64,000 nt of DNA from EW11 sp035765635 (GCA_035765635.1 DASTWZ010000022.1:7211-71210); one strand, 5' to 3'. Counted from the first letter of the stretch, positions 9,592 to 18,702 are shown. Numbers and translations are program-made. Notes: generated from the sequence alone by a model not told the origin.

Positions 9592-10320
9592 TTACCAAAG
9601 TCGCTCGGGGACGAAGATCCGATCTCCAGGGTAGATAAGAAAGCTGCGGGGGGTGTTTCGGTCGCCTTTGCGCGGATTGATCATCGCTTCTACGTCGACC
9701 GTAATGACCTTCTCTTCACCAGAATCGAGAATCCGGGTCACCTTGACCTCGTCGGATTTCGATGTCGGACGGAAGCCGCCCATGCTGGTGATGACGTCAA
9801 CGATCTCCACGGCTGACTTTTCGCGCGGCATGCGGAACTTGCCGGCGCCGCCGATCGCGCCGAGCACTGAAACTTCGCGCGAAGAGTATTCGCGGACCGT
9901 GATGGTCACGAGCGGCTTGCGCAGAAGTTTTTTCTCCACGAGGAGCTTTTCCAATCCGTTTTCGGCTTGGCGAACCGTCTCGCCGGCAATCACGACATCG
10001 CCGAGGTAGGGCAGGCGGATAACTCCTTTGTTGTCGATGCGTTGAGCACTCGAAAGCTCGTTTTCGTTATAAACATTCACCGCGATCTCGTCGCCGCGGA
10101 GCAGCTGGTACGCCGGATCGGTGGCCGATTCCTCCGGCGCAGTCATATTCACGGCGGCGCCCCCGATTGCAGTCGGCGCAGGGCCGGCCGAGTTCGCAGC
10201 GGTGCCTTCCCCGGATGCACAAGCAGCCAGCAAGCACGACGCGATGACCGCGGAGGTCAGATTGCCGCACAGGCCGAGCAGTTTAGCAGAGTTTGCTGGT
10301 TTGAGCATTCGGGTACGCAT
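9592..10320 (-). CDS. Polysaccharide export outer-membrane lipoprotein, Wza-like
   Basis: The 242 residues start with a lipoprotein signal ending in a lipobox LLAAC (Cys near residue 34). A Poly_export domain follows (YQLLRGDEIAVNVYNENEL...RIDNKGVIRLPYLGDVVIAG), then one SLBB-like domain (REVSVLGAIGGAGKFRMP). It should form or line the outer-membrane exit channel and contact the Wzc-like protein encoded just downstream. It is shorter than E. coli Wza (one SLBB domain instead of two), which is common in exosortase-linked loci. Confidence 0.92.
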   Translation of the reverse strand: MRTRMLKPANSAKLLGLCGNLTSAVIASCLLAACASGEGTAANSAGPAPTAIGGAAVNMTAPEESATDPAYQLLRGDEIAVNVYNENELSSAQRIDNKGVIRLPYLGDVVIAGETVRQAENGLEKLLVEKKLLRKPLVTITVREYSSREVSVLGAIGGAGKFRMPREKSAVEIVDVITSMGGFRPTSKSDEVKVTRILDSGEEKVITVDVEAMINPRKGDRNTPRSFLIYPGDRIFVPERLW

Positions 10321-10334
10321 GGGTCAGTTGAAGA

Positions 10335-11663
10335 CTAGAATACGTTTTTAACGTAGATGCTTACAGTGTGCCGCTCGTAATCGTAGGCGCGCATCCGCCA
10401 GACGTTGATGCCACTGATCGTGTCACCGTCGGTGGTGTTATTCTGATAAGTGTATGCGACGCCCGCGTTCCAGTATTTGTTCAGCGTGTAATTACCGCTG
10501 GCAGCCGCTTCCCATGTGCCGTCGGTGCGTTCGAGATTGGTGAACTTGCGTTGAACATAGCTCACGTCGCCGTGGAGACTGATGTTGTAGCTCACGCTCT
10601 GATTGATGCCGAACGTGGCGCGCGTGGTTTGGACGCTGAGATCGTTGGCGGAGAGATTGACCGTTCTTTCGGCGCTCAGGGACAGATGTGTCCGCTCGCG
10701 TGCTTGCCAGCCGACGCTCATGGCTCCGGTCAGCGTCTTGTTGCCGAGGTCATTGATACCGGGTGAACGCGAGTTCGAATAGGTCACCGAGATATTGCTG
10801 TCCATTTTGGGAAACATGCGGGGAGGCAGGAAGGGACCGCGAACGCTGACGGAGAAAAAGCTGCCATTGATCTTACCTTGGCCGATGAGGTTTTCCTGGT
10901 TCGAACGATCCAACCAACGATAGCCGTACGAGGCGTCTCCCACCAACGGCCCGATCACCGGGCGACTTAAGCCTGCGGAAACAGAGTTCGAGGTTTGATC
11001 GAGACCGTGACCGAGAAAATTGTCGCCGGAGCTGGTGGTGCGAACGAAACCGTGGGTCAGGCGGAAGCTCGTGCCATCGAGAAAATCGGAGTAGGCGAAC
11101 GAGAGATTATTTCCCAGAGTGCGCTGATTGCTATACTGAGAGCCGCGCTGGACGTCGGTGTAATCGACGGAATCGCGCAAACTCGTTTTCAGGCCGAGTT
11201 GGTAGTGGAAGTTCGCGTCGGCCCGGAAAGTTTTTTGGCGAATGCGATCGAGGACGTTGTAGTCGATGACGGTCGCTTCCGTGTAGTTGATGTTGAAGTC
11301 TCCCGAGATACGGGAGCCTTCGGCCACAGGCAGTTCTGTGGAAAGTCCGGCGCTGAAATCTTCGGAGTCCCACTGATCGTAGGTTTGGTAGCGGATGACC
11401 GAGAGGCCCGCGAAAGCCGAGATGTTGGCCAAACCGGCCTTGCGTTCGTATTTCAACTCAGGATGAAGGCGGGCGTAGTAATCATCATCGCCGTACTTTG
11501 GCGCGCCGATGATGAACGAATCGTAAGTCACCCGGGCGTCGGTTTCCAAAGTGATGCCACCGCGGGCGAATTCTGCAAAACCGTAAGAGGTGGCTGGCAG
11601 TGAAATGACTAGCGCGGCCGCCAGCAGGGCAGTCGAAAGAGAGGCGTTATTTCGGGGCGTCAC
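10335..11663 (-). CDS. Outer-membrane beta-barrel protein of the exopolysaccharide locus
   Basis: This 442-residue protein has a signal peptide (ALLAAALVISLPATSYG) followed by alternating polar/hydrophobic strands throughout. The last strand ends in Phe (HTVSIYVKNVF), a typical C-terminal barrel signature. Proteins of this kind (putative beta-barrel porin 2 group) occur beside Wza-like genes in exosortase EPS clusters, where they may help secretion or anchor the polymer. The function is inferred from position. The start is GTG. Direct 10-bp repeats lie just upstream. Confidence 0.8.
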   Translation of the reverse strand: MTPRNNASLSTALLAAALVISLPATSYGFAEFARGGITLETDARVTYDSFIIGAPKYGDDDYYARLHPELKYERKAGLANISAFAGLSVIRYQTYDQWDSEDFSAGLSTELPVAEGSRISGDFNINYTEATVIDYNVLDRIRQKTFRADANFHYQLGLKTSLRDSVDYTDVQRGSQYSNQRTLGNNLSFAYSDFLDGTSFRLTHGFVRTTSSGDNFLGHGLDQTSNSVSAGLSRPVIGPLVGDASYGYRWLDRSNQENLIGQGKINGSFFSVSVRGPFLPPRMFPKMDSNISVTYSNSRSPGINDLGNKTLTGAMSVGWQARERTHLSLSAERTVNLSANDLSVQTTRATFGINQSVSYNISLHGDVSYVQRKFTNLERTDGTWEAAASGNYTLNKYWNAGVAYTYQNNTTDGDTISGINVWRMRAYDYERHTVSIYVKNVF

Positions 11664-11924
11664 AGCGTGTAGAACTTTTGACAGTTATTTACAGTTACTT
11701 ACAATAAGGACATTGACGCAGCGCGAAACAAGCCCTTTCCGAGCTTATCGCGTAGAACTGCGTCGATTTGCGTATATACCGTAATACCTTGTAGTGGAAA
11801 AACCTAGAATTAGGAATTCCACCGCTCAGCGCACGGAGCGCCGTCCGACAATCGTTTTGCTGATTCGTTGCAGCGATTCGCGCATAGGATCCGGACTTCC
11901 TCGGCGTATCGCGCCCGCGAGGGC
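11664..11924. other. 261-bp intergenic region, probable internal promoter
   Basis: It separates the TPR gene from the barrel gene. It contains AT-rich 10-bp direct repeats at 11681-11710 and an unpartnered TGTAGTG at 11793, but no convincing ORF. A plus-strand ORF starting at 11794 runs antisense into the TPR gene and looks like a shadow. Confidence 0.5.
11681..11710. promoter_or_regulatory. Direct 10-bp repeats upstream of the barrel gene
   Basis: ACAGTTATTT and ACAGTTACTT stand back to back at exactly 10-bp spacing, followed by a decayed third unit ACAATAAGGA. One helical turn of spacing puts the units on one face of the DNA, as for a regulator binding in tandem. They lie about 18 bp upstream of the GTG start of the barrel gene, on the side where its promoter should be. 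The binding protein is unknown. Confidence 0.45.
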
Positions 11925-14519
11925 TTATGTGTCCTGGGCCGCGACGGTCTTTGCGATCATATCGGCCAATGCTGCCTCTTCGGGCAACGCGGAGGACGGA
12001 TCGAAATTGCCGAGCGAGGCCTTGGCTTCCTTCAGCTTGTTTTGCTGCATGTCGAGCGCGGCTTTGACCAGGCTGAGCTGCAGGGGACCGCTCTCCTTCT
12101 TTTCGGAGAGTTTATCGATCACCTGGATGCCATCGGTGCCGCGCGCTTGTTTGTAGAGGGCGAAGGCGTAGACCTTCGCGCGAAATTCGTTCTCGGGCGA
12201 TGCATCGAAGGCTTCCTTGGCCATGCCATAGGCGCGCGAGACGTTGCTGTTGATGAGAAGACTGTAGTAGGCGAAGCGGGCTTTTGCGTCGGCGTCATTC
12301 CGGTTCGTGTCGATCCGGATCGTGTAGATGCGCGCCAGATCGCCGGTCTGGTTGTTCTTCGCGTAGTAATCGACCAGCTCACCGAACGCTTTGTCGTCGG
12401 ATGGATCGCGTTGGAACAGACGGTTCAGGAGTTCGATGTACTCGGGAGTCCAGGACCAGCGATGAGCGAGGTCGGCCAGGGCGCTGACGTTTGCGGTCTT
12501 GCTGCCTGCGGCGGCGATGGCGCCGCGCCAGCTGCCGCGCGCATCGCTGTCGCGATCGCCCTGTTGGCGCTGGGCGTAGGAGAGGAGAGCGAGGCGAAGG
12601 AAATCGCGCTCGTCCCAGCGATCGTTTTTCAGCGTGGACTCGAGGTTCTTGTATTCATCAGACGCATACAAGGAGTCGGCCAGCTCCATCGGCACGGTGG
12701 GCGACTCTTGTAGTGCTGTGGGCAATACACGGAGGAAGCTCTTGCGGTCGGCGTTGTTGGCGTTGCTCGACGTGAGCGCGGCGAGTCGAGCGGCGCTGCC
12801 TTGATCGCGGCGCGATTGCTCGACGGAGGCGAGAGCGTCGTTCAGGAGACGGCGTTCTTCCGGCAGGAATGCGGCAGGGCGCAGTGACATCGCGAGATTG
12901 GCGCCTTCTTCGAATCGGCCATTGGCGATGAGCAGTACGGAGTGCAGCATGGTGCGCTCAGGCACGGTGAGAGCGGCGATGCCGAGGGATTCCATGACCT
13001 CGAGCGATTCCTGCTTCTTGTTTTGGCGATAGAGCGCGAAGGCCTGCGTCGTGACGTAGAAAGGATTTTTCGGGTCTTTCTTGTACGCGTCGTTGGCCGC
13101 CTGATAAGCGCGGTCCAAGTTGATGTTCAGGAGCAGACTGGTGTACGCGTAGTTGTTCTTTGCATCCGTGTCCGAGGGATCGATTTCGATGATGCGGGCG
13201 AAGAGGCGATTGAGCGCGGTCGTGTTGCCGCGGCTGCGCTCCCACGCGCTGAGCTGGTTGCGAACACTTTGGTTCGTTGGCTCCAGCATAAAACGTTTCC
13301 AGAGAAGTTCGAATTTCTGCTCCTGCCAGTCCCAATTGGTGACCTGCGCGAGGAGAGTTTGTAGGCGGCGCGTGTTGTTGCCCACCTCGATGACCGAGAG
13401 CTTCCATGACTCGTTGAACTCACGGTCGCGGCCGGCAATGCGATAACGATAGGCGAGCAGCGCGTAGCGCGCGTATTCGTTTTCCGTCCACTTGCAGCTG
13501 CGGAGGAAGGTCTCGAGCGCGGTCCAATCCTTCATGATCAGGAGCGCATACGCATAGGTGACCTGGACGCCTTCGACCGTGCGGATCTTTTCGTCGAGCG
13601 AATCGATCCAGCGACGGGTTTCCGGGGCTTGATCATTGCTGACGAGATAATTGGTCAGGATGATGACCTTCTCGGAGGAGTCGGCGAATTGCTTTTCGAG
13701 TTTCGCGAGGTAGGGCGTGAAACGGCTCGGTGCGAAACGCCGATACGCTTCGGCGACGAGCACCGCATTTGGCGCCACGTTGTCTGGCAGAGCGGCGAGC
13801 TGGTCGGCGAGATCGAGCGCTTCGCTGCTGTTTTGAGACTGAAGAGAATCCGTCAGCAGGAGCGCGAGAGCGCGGGGGCGGATTTCGGGGTCGGTTGCGA
13901 GATTGCGAATGTCGGCGCGGATGGACGGCTTGTTTTCGGCCACGCCTTCGAGCAGGCGAAGCTGGGCCAGTTCGAATTTCGCCTTGTTGTTGCTTGGATC
14001 GAGACTGACCAGGCTCATCAAATAATACTTCGCTTTCGACGGATTACCCGTGCGGCGGCTCACCTGCGCCGCGAGATCGAGGAACTCGGTGGACTTCGCG
14101 CCCGCCGCCCCGATTTTCGTGATCATCTGGTCGGCTTCGCGCATCGCGTGATACTTCACGGCGACGCGCAATTCCTTCAGTTGATTTTCGAAGGTCGGCT
14201 GAACGCCCGCGAGGTGCAGTTGATAAAAAACGACATCGGAAGAGTTTTGTTTCTCCGTGATCTCGACGGCCAGGCGCCAGGCGTCGACGTTGTTTTGATT
14301 GTAGCTGAGGGTCTTCCGGACGGCCAACAGAGCGTTGGACAAGTCGCCTTTTTGAAAGGCGTCGCGCGCGACCTGGTTGGCGCGCTTCTCACGGTAGCCC
14401 TTGAAAATCGGCCAGGCGACGTAGCGCGCGCCGGCGTAGCCGCCCACGAGGAAAACGACTACGGCTGTGACGATGATGGCGAGACGGGCGGTTGGGCTGC
14501 GGGGAAGGATCTTCGGCAC
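11925..14519 (-). CDS. TPR-repeat protein with N-terminal membrane anchor
   Basis: The 864-residue protein has one N-terminal membrane segment (LAIIVTAVVVFLVGGYAGA) followed by helical repeats with TPR spacing (for example KNNYAYTSLLLNINLDRAYQAANDAYKKDP and DAKARFAYYSLLINSNVSRAYGMAKEAF, a duplicated block about 320 residues apart). It should expose a protein-binding surface in the periplasm. Large TPR proteins are common partners of exosortase/EPS loci. It starts with GTG one base after the stop of the exosortase gene, so the two are surely co-expressed. Confidence 0.82.
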   Translation of the reverse strand: MPKILPRSPTARLAIIVTAVVVFLVGGYAGARYVAWPIFKGYREKRANQVARDAFQKGDLSNALLAVRKTLSYNQNNVDAWRLAVEITEKQNSSDVVFYQLHLAGVQPTFENQLKELRVAVKYHAMREADQMITKIGAAGAKSTEFLDLAAQVSRRTGNPSKAKYYLMSLVSLDPSNNKAKFELAQLRLLEGVAENKPSIRADIRNLATDPEIRPRALALLLTDSLQSQNSSEALDLADQLAALPDNVAPNAVLVAEAYRRFAPSRFTPYLAKLEKQFADSSEKVIILTNYLVSNDQAPETRRWIDSLDEKIRTVEGVQVTYAYALLIMKDWTALETFLRSCKWTENEYARYALLAYRYRIAGRDREFNESWKLSVIEVGNNTRRLQTLLAQVTNWDWQEQKFELLWKRFMLEPTNQSVRNQLSAWERSRGNTTALNRLFARIIEIDPSDTDAKNNYAYTSLLLNINLDRAYQAANDAYKKDPKNPFYVTTQAFALYRQNKKQESLEVMESLGIAALTVPERTMLHSVLLIANGRFEEGANLAMSLRPAAFLPEERRLLNDALASVEQSRRDQGSAARLAALTSSNANNADRKSFLRVLPTALQESPTVPMELADSLYASDEYKNLESTLKNDRWDERDFLRLALLSYAQRQQGDRDSDARGSWRGAIAAAGSKTANVSALADLAHRWSWTPEYIELLNRLFQRDPSDDKAFGELVDYYAKNNQTGDLARIYTIRIDTNRNDADAKARFAYYSLLINSNVSRAYGMAKEAFDASPENEFRAKVYAFALYKQARGTDGIQVIDKLSEKKESGPLQLSLVKAALDMQQNKLKEAKASLGNFDPSSALPEEAALADMIAKTVAAQDT
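12650..12670. repeat. 21-bp palindrome, GTAT/ATAC type
   Basis: Halves TGTATTC and GCATACA inside the TPR gene, 59 bp from the next copy. Confidence 0.7.
12709..12729 (+). repeat. 21-bp palindrome, GTAGTG type
   Basis: Halves TGTAGTG and CAATACA inside the TPR gene; with the copy at 12650 the closest pair of strong copies in the window. Confidence 0.78.
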
Positions 14520-14520
14520 G

Positions 14521-16095
14521 TTAGCGAGTCGCGATGGACTTTTGAGGAGTGTGGATGATCGAGTTTAAAGTATTTCGCACGGTGGCTTCCGCGTCCTCGA
14601 GCGACACGGTTCCAACCACCGTTATTCCTAATACGCGTTGGCCAAGGTTTCGGTGGCCGCGCAGCACCGACTCGATGCGTTCGGAACTGTTAACCTGTCG
14701 GTACGAGATTTTCTCTCCATCAGGGGCGGGCCGGTCCTCGAGAATGGCGTGAAAGACATAGACAGGCTGATTGCCGGATTCAAAGAGAAATGCCGTGAAC
14801 GGAATCTCCATGTTCGGCAGTTTACAGAGGTATTTCCCGAAATCGTTCACCTGTTTCAAACCGGTGGCCGGCAGGCAGACGGTTGGGTAGTGAGCTCCGG
14901 AAAGGAATTTCGAAACGCGTCCGGGGAGCCAGCGAATGTAGTACATCTGGTAGACATACCCTTCGGGCGTGATCCACGACGCGGTGTCCGCTTCGTTGTA
15001 CTTGAGGATCGCGCGGGTTCGCTCGGGAAATTCGCCTTTCTTGTAGCGTTCCGCGGTGGTCGGCCAATCGACGGTCCATTGCGCGGGCGGCGCGAGCTTC
15101 GCTTCATGGTAGCGATACCAGGCTTCGGTGAACCCTTCCGCCACGATGAGGCAAACGGCTCCGTAAACGACGAACGGGATGGGAAACGGCGTCGGCGCCT
15201 TCGGCATGGACGGGTCCGCCTCCTTCGCTTCGCGGGGTCCAATGATCTTCTTCTGCGCCTTTTCGAAAAACAGCGCCAGGCCCCACAGTCCGGCCAAACA
15301 CAGGATCATCACGGCGGTGCCGACGGTGTCGTGCCATTTCTCCAAAGTCTGGTCGCCATAGGCGCCGCTCAGATAGGTGAGCAGCATCGTGCGGAAAATA
15401 TTCAGGACGAACGCGACCGCGAACGACGAGAGCATCAGCAATCCACGCAGCACGATGTTCATGCGGTAGAATTCGCCGAGGAAGAGCGACATCATGAACG
15501 AGGTCTGCAGCGAGCGAATGCCGGAGCAGGCTTCGGCGACATTCACCACGCTTTTTCCGATTTCGATGATGTTGCCCTTTGCCAGCGCGGGCATGCCCAG
15601 CATCGTCAGCGCTTCCGCACTCACAGACGTGTCCCAGCGCGTCAGCGTCTGGGTCAGACTTTCTTCCATCCATACCGGCCAGGGCAGCGCCGTGTAGACG
15701 AAAAGTATGGGAAACGCGAAGTGCCACATGTAACGCAGGCGGCCCATCGCGAAGAGGGCGGCGAACGAAAATGCCGCCACCGTCGACGTCATGTAGAAAT
15801 TGATCTTAACCCAATCGGGATTCGCCTCGTTGATGACGCGGATGGGAATATAGGCCAGGAGGAGCAGGGCGGGGAGGATGAGCCAGGCTGCATTTGGACG
15901 GTCGGCCGCCGGCATCGGACGATCGCGCCAGCGTTCGCTGAACAGATACGCCGCGAGAAACGGCACGGCCCAGCCATAGGAATAGAGCGTGTTCACCGTC
16001 CACTCCGTGTGCAGCCGGTTGAAAAGCAGGAACCAAAAGCCCGCTATGAGCGCTAGGTTAATGGCCAAAGCTGGACGAATGGTCGTTAACTTCAT
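14521..16095 (-). CDS. Exosortase with fused EpsI-like C-terminal domain
   Basis: The 524-residue protein has about eight membrane segments in the first 280 residues, carrying the exosortase/archaeosortase triad: Cys190 in AEACSGIRSLQTS, Arg235 in LNIFRTMLL and His255 in EKWHDTVG. Exosortases are thought to cleave and transfer C-terminal sorting tails (PEP-CTERM and relatives) at the membrane. After about residue 310 comes a soluble periplasmic part resembling EpsI, an exosortase-associated protein of EPS clusters. It is the first gene of the long minus-strand polysaccharide operon. No PEP-CTERM-like substrate is encoded in the window. Confidence 0.9.
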   Translation of the reverse strand: MKLTTIRPALAINLALIAGFWFLLFNRLHTEWTVNTLYSYGWAVPFLAAYLFSERWRDRPMPAADRPNAAWLILPALLLLAYIPIRVINEANPDWVKINFYMTSTVAAFSFAALFAMGRLRYMWHFAFPILFVYTALPWPVWMEESLTQTLTRWDTSVSAEALTMLGMPALAKGNIIEIGKSVVNVAEACSGIRSLQTSFMMSLFLGEFYRMNIVLRGLLMLSSFAVAFVLNIFRTMLLTYLSGAYGDQTLEKWHDTVGTAVMILCLAGLWGLALFFEKAQKKIIGPREAKEADPSMPKAPTPFPIPFVVYGAVCLIVAEGFTEAWYRYHEAKLAPPAQWTVDWPTTAERYKKGEFPERTRAILKYNEADTASWITPEGYVYQMYYIRWLPGRVSKFLSGAHYPTVCLPATGLKQVNDFGKYLCKLPNMEIPFTAFLFESGNQPVYVFHAILEDRPAPDGEKISYRQVNSSERIESVLRGHRNLGQRVLGITVVGTVSLEDAEATVRNTLNSIIHTPQKSIATR

Positions 16096-16300
16096 CAGAA
16101 ATAGGCGATTCGTGAGGCGGAAGACTGGATTTGTTCCGTGGCTTCACGGCGCGGTGAGGCGCAGACATAGCCGTGGTCTTTGAAATGCGTGCATTGCTGT
16201 CTTTTCAACCTCAATCCCGACGGGAGCAGCCATCAGGGGAAAACCGGTTCGCGTTTTTCAGACTAGCCAATCGGAGCCGGGCAGCTACGAACGGCCTCGC
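16096..16300. promoter_or_regulatory. Divergent promoter region, exosortase operon / glycosyltransferase
   Basis: The 205 bp between the divergent ATG at 16095 (exosortase) and GTG at 16301 (glycosyltransferase) must hold the promoters of both units. I could not assign -35/-10 boxes with confidence. Confidence 0.45.
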
Positions 16301-17557
16301 GTGAAAATCACCGTTTGGGGCATCAACTATGATCCGGAGCCGACCGGTATCGGTCCCTTCAATACTGATCTCTGCGTCTACCTTGCCGAGCGCGGGCACG
16401 ACGTGACGATGATTTCCACTTTCCCGTATTATCCGCGGTGGAAGAAGCCGGATAACGCCCGGGGCAAGCTCTTCGAAAAGAGCATCTTGAAAGGCGTGAA
16501 GCTGTATCGTTGCTGGCATTATGTTCCGGCGAAACCGTCGACCTTGAAGCGGTTGATCCATGAGATGTCGTTTGTCACCACGTCGACGTTGCGCGCTCTT
16601 TTTCTGCCGGCTGCTGATGTTTACATCATGATCAGCCCGCCGCTGTTTCTGGGGCTCGGTCTCTTTGTTGTCAGCCGGTTGAAGCGGCGGCCGTTTCTGG
16701 TGCATGTCCAGGACCTCCAGCCGGACGCCGCGCTTGGGCTCGGGATGATCAAGCCGGGGCTTTCCGTGCGAGCCCTTTATGCGCTGGAAAAATGGAATTA
16801 TACGCTCGCGGCGCGGGTGAGCGGGATCTCGCAGGGGATGCTCCAGGCCTTCGCGAAAAAGAAGGTGCCGGCCGAAAAAATCGTGATGTATCCGAATTGG
16901 ATTCCCGATGAGGTGCCGGCGGCTCGCGGTGGCGACGCGTCGTTTCGCGCGGCCAATGGCATTCAGCCAACGACGCCGCTGATCGCGTATTCCGGGAATG
17001 TCGGCGTGAAGCAGGGGCTCGAGGCCGTGGTGCATGCCGCCGCACTGGCCAAGGAATTGGGTAAAAAATCAGGCGATGCCGGTCCAGCCATTCACTGGGC
17101 GATCTGTGGCGAGGGCGCGGCCAAACCGGCGCTGGAAAAAGTCGCTCAGGAGAAGGGCTTGGTCTCGGTGAAACTCTATCCGCTGCAGCCTGACGATTTA
17201 TATCACGCGATGCTGCGAGAAGCGGACATCTCGCTGATCACGCAGCAACGCGGCACCGGACAATTCTTTTTTCCGAGCAAACTCCTCTCGATCCTGCAGT
17301 ACGGCCGCCCCGTGCTGGCCGTGGCGGACGATACGAGCGAACTTTCGCGCGCGGTCGCCGAGGGTAAATTCGGCCTCGTCGTGGAGCCTGGTGATTCGGC
17401 CGCGCTACTCAACGCCGCGCAAACCATGCTGAACGCCGATCAAGCGCAGCGCGACCAATGGGCCGTGAATGGCCGCAAGTGGGTCGATCAATTCCGACGC
17501 ACCCGAGTTCTGGGCGAATTCGAGGACGTGCTTCGCGATGTCGCGGCGAGGCCTTAG
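16301..17557 (+). CDS. Glycosyltransferase, WcaI/WbuB-like (GT4)
   Basis: The 418 residues start at GTG with MKITVWGINYDPEPTGIGPFNTDL, the family-typical Y-x-PE-x-TGIG glycine loop. It has a middle hydrophobic patch (AADVYIMISPPLFLGLGLFVVSR), which in this family sits near the membrane, then IVMYPNWIP and SKLLSILQYGRPVLAV in the donor-binding half. WcaI is a colanic-acid glycosyltransferase; the sugar here is not predictable. It is divergent from the exosortase operon and probably serves the same polymer. Confidence 0.88.
   Translation: MKITVWGINYDPEPTGIGPFNTDLCVYLAERGHDVTMISTFPYYPRWKKPDNARGKLFEKSILKGVKLYRCWHYVPAKPSTLKRLIHEMSFVTTSTLRALFLPAADVYIMISPPLFLGLGLFVVSRLKRRPFLVHVQDLQPDAALGLGMIKPGLSVRALYALEKWNYTLAARVSGISQGMLQAFAKKKVPAEKIVMYPNWIPDEVPAARGGDASFRAANGIQPTTPLIAYSGNVGVKQGLEAVVHAAALAKELGKKSGDAGPAIHWAICGEGAAKPALEKVAQEKGLVSVKLYPLQPDDLYHAMLREADISLITQQRGTGQFFFPSKLLSILQYGRPVLAVADDTSELSRAVAEGKFGLVVEPGDSAALLNAAQTMLNADQAQRDQWAVNGRKWVDQFRRTRVLGEFEDVLRDVAARP
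16346..16366. repeat. 21-bp palindrome, weaker
   Basis: Halves GGTATCG and CAATACT within the conserved TGIGPF codons of the WcaI-like gene, so protein conservation could explain part of it. Confidence 0.45.
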
Positions 17558-17733
17558 GCCTTCACGTTCAGGAACTGACCCGGACCGCTGTCGTTCAATT
17601 CCTGGTCCTGACCCGATACCGAATTGATCAATGCCAGGGAAGTATCGCCCTGCGCCTTGATGGCCTTTTTCAAAATCAGAGCCTGGCGCACTTCATCCGA
17701 AGCGCCGTCGGTGGAGGCGGGTGAAATTTCCAT
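17554..17733 (-). CDS. Small YjfB-like putative motility protein
   Basis: From ATG 17733 the product is 59 residues, beginning MEISPASTDGASDEVRQALILKKAIKAQGD. The start, the helical KKAIKAQ segment and the LALINSV tail fit the short YjfB family (annotated as putative motility proteins in other bacteria). Evidence for motility here is only that name. A GTG at 17751 would add six residues. Its stop overlaps the 3' end of the convergent glycosyltransferase by 4 bases in a GGCCTTAGGCC palindrome. Confidence 0.6.
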   Translation of the reverse strand: MEISPASTDGASDEVRQALILKKAIKAQGDTSLALINSVSGQDQELNDSGPGQFLNVKA

Positions 17734-17876
17734 GACTGAGCTTATCGGCACGGAGCGACCATAAGTTGAGAGGCGTCGGAAGGACGAGGGCTAAAACGCT
17801 GCGTCGGAATTGCTCCCATGCGATTTTCCAGACGGGCGCTGAACGACGAATCGCCTTTTCCGACCTACGTTTGACC

Positions 17877-18077
17877 ATGGAACCAGAAGAACCCCAGGAC
17901 CATTTGCGACACAACGGACAGGCCCCGGCGCGTCGTCCACCCGATGATCAACCTGAACGCATCGGGGAGGGCGAATTGGGTGACGGGCCCTCCGTCACTG
18001 AAATCAATGGCGACGAGCAGGAGCGCGCCGAAACCGGACGCCGGGCCAGCCCCGTCAAACGTCCGCGTACAACTTAG
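17877..18077 (+). CDS. Small hydrophilic hypothetical protein
   Basis: The ATG at 17877 opens a 66-residue acidic and basic, strongly hydrophilic protein (MEPEEPQDHLRHNG...RRASPVKRPRTT) with no recognisable domain. It fills the gap between the YjfB-like gene and the convergent DUF2937 gene, whose last 23 bases it overlaps. A small real protein and a chance ORF are both possible. Confidence 0.35.
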   Translation: MEPEEPQDHLRHNGQAPARRPPDDQPERIGEGELGDGPSVTEINGDEQERAETGRRASPVKRPRTT

Positions 18078-18603
18078 GATTGCGGCGCCGTGCCCTGTGG
18101 TAGGCGGTGCGGACCGGCACGCGAATCACGAGGTGGTAAATGGCGAGGATCAGAAACAAACCAACGAAGGCATAAACCACGCCTTCGATCGTGGCCGGGA
18201 CCGCGGGTTTGAAAATGCTCCAGGTGGCGTGCGCGATCTCCTTGTCGAAGTGCTGCGCGAACACGATGGGACGGGTGAAAACGGGCGCGTGGAGCAAGGC
18301 GTTTTGCGCATCCTGTAATTCCTGCAATCGGGCCGTGGCCTCGTGCATGACGCCGCCCAGCTTGGCGACCGCCGCGTCGGAATTTTTCGAAGTCTGCGCG
18401 ATGAATTGATCCAGGGTCAGATTCGATTGCTCCGCCACGGTGCGATACTGCGTCACTTGGCGGCGGGCTTCGTCCACATGTCCGCCGAGACGCTGCAGGT
18501 ATTGCTGCATGAACTCGGGCGCTTGAGAAAAAACCACGGCGCCGGCGACGCAAAGGATTCGGTCCAGAAACCCATCGCACACGCTGAAGACCGAGTGAGC
18601 CAT
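18055..18603 (-). CDS. DUF2937 family membrane protein
   Basis: The 182-residue protein has hydrophobic segments near the start (ILCVAGAVVFSQ) and at the end (VVYAFVGLFLILAIYHLVI). Between them is the family signature QAPEFMQQYLQRLGGHVDEARRQV, followed by a helical periplasmic stretch. The family has no assigned function. The ATG at 18603 follows a 99-bp gap from the lipoprotein gene that contains a perfect-arm copy of the dispersed 21-bp palindrome. Confidence 0.8.
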   Translation of the reverse strand: MAHSVFSVCDGFLDRILCVAGAVVFSQAPEFMQQYLQRLGGHVDEARRQVTQYRTVAEQSNLTLDQFIAQTSKNSDAAVAKLGGVMHEATARLQELQDAQNALLHAPVFTRPIVFAQHFDKEIAHATWSIFKPAVPATIEGVVYAFVGLFLILAIYHLVIRVPVRTAYHRARRRNPKLYADV

Positions 18604-18671
18604 GCCGCGCAGTGTGCGCAGCGCGCGCCGACTGACAAGCCGTGTTGCGGCGAAATTATTACGGCGATGCG

Positions 18672-18692
18672 TGTAGTGGAATTTCCACTACG
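18672..18692. repeat. 21-bp palindrome, perfect 9-bp arms, intergenic
   Basis: GTAGTGGAA and TTCCACTAC are exact complements around one base. It is located between the lipoprotein and DUF2937 genes. Confidence 0.85.
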
Positions 18693-18702
18693 CGCCCGGA
18701 CC

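Noticed and set aside
11790..11815. TGTAGTGG before an AT-rich stretch
   Set aside because: The left half is perfect but there is no MTAC at the fixed distance; the same holds for TGTAGTG at about 5930, 52619 and 55651.
11794..12713. Plus-strand ORFs after the 10-bp repeats
   Set aside because: They run antisense into the TPR gene and show no domain.
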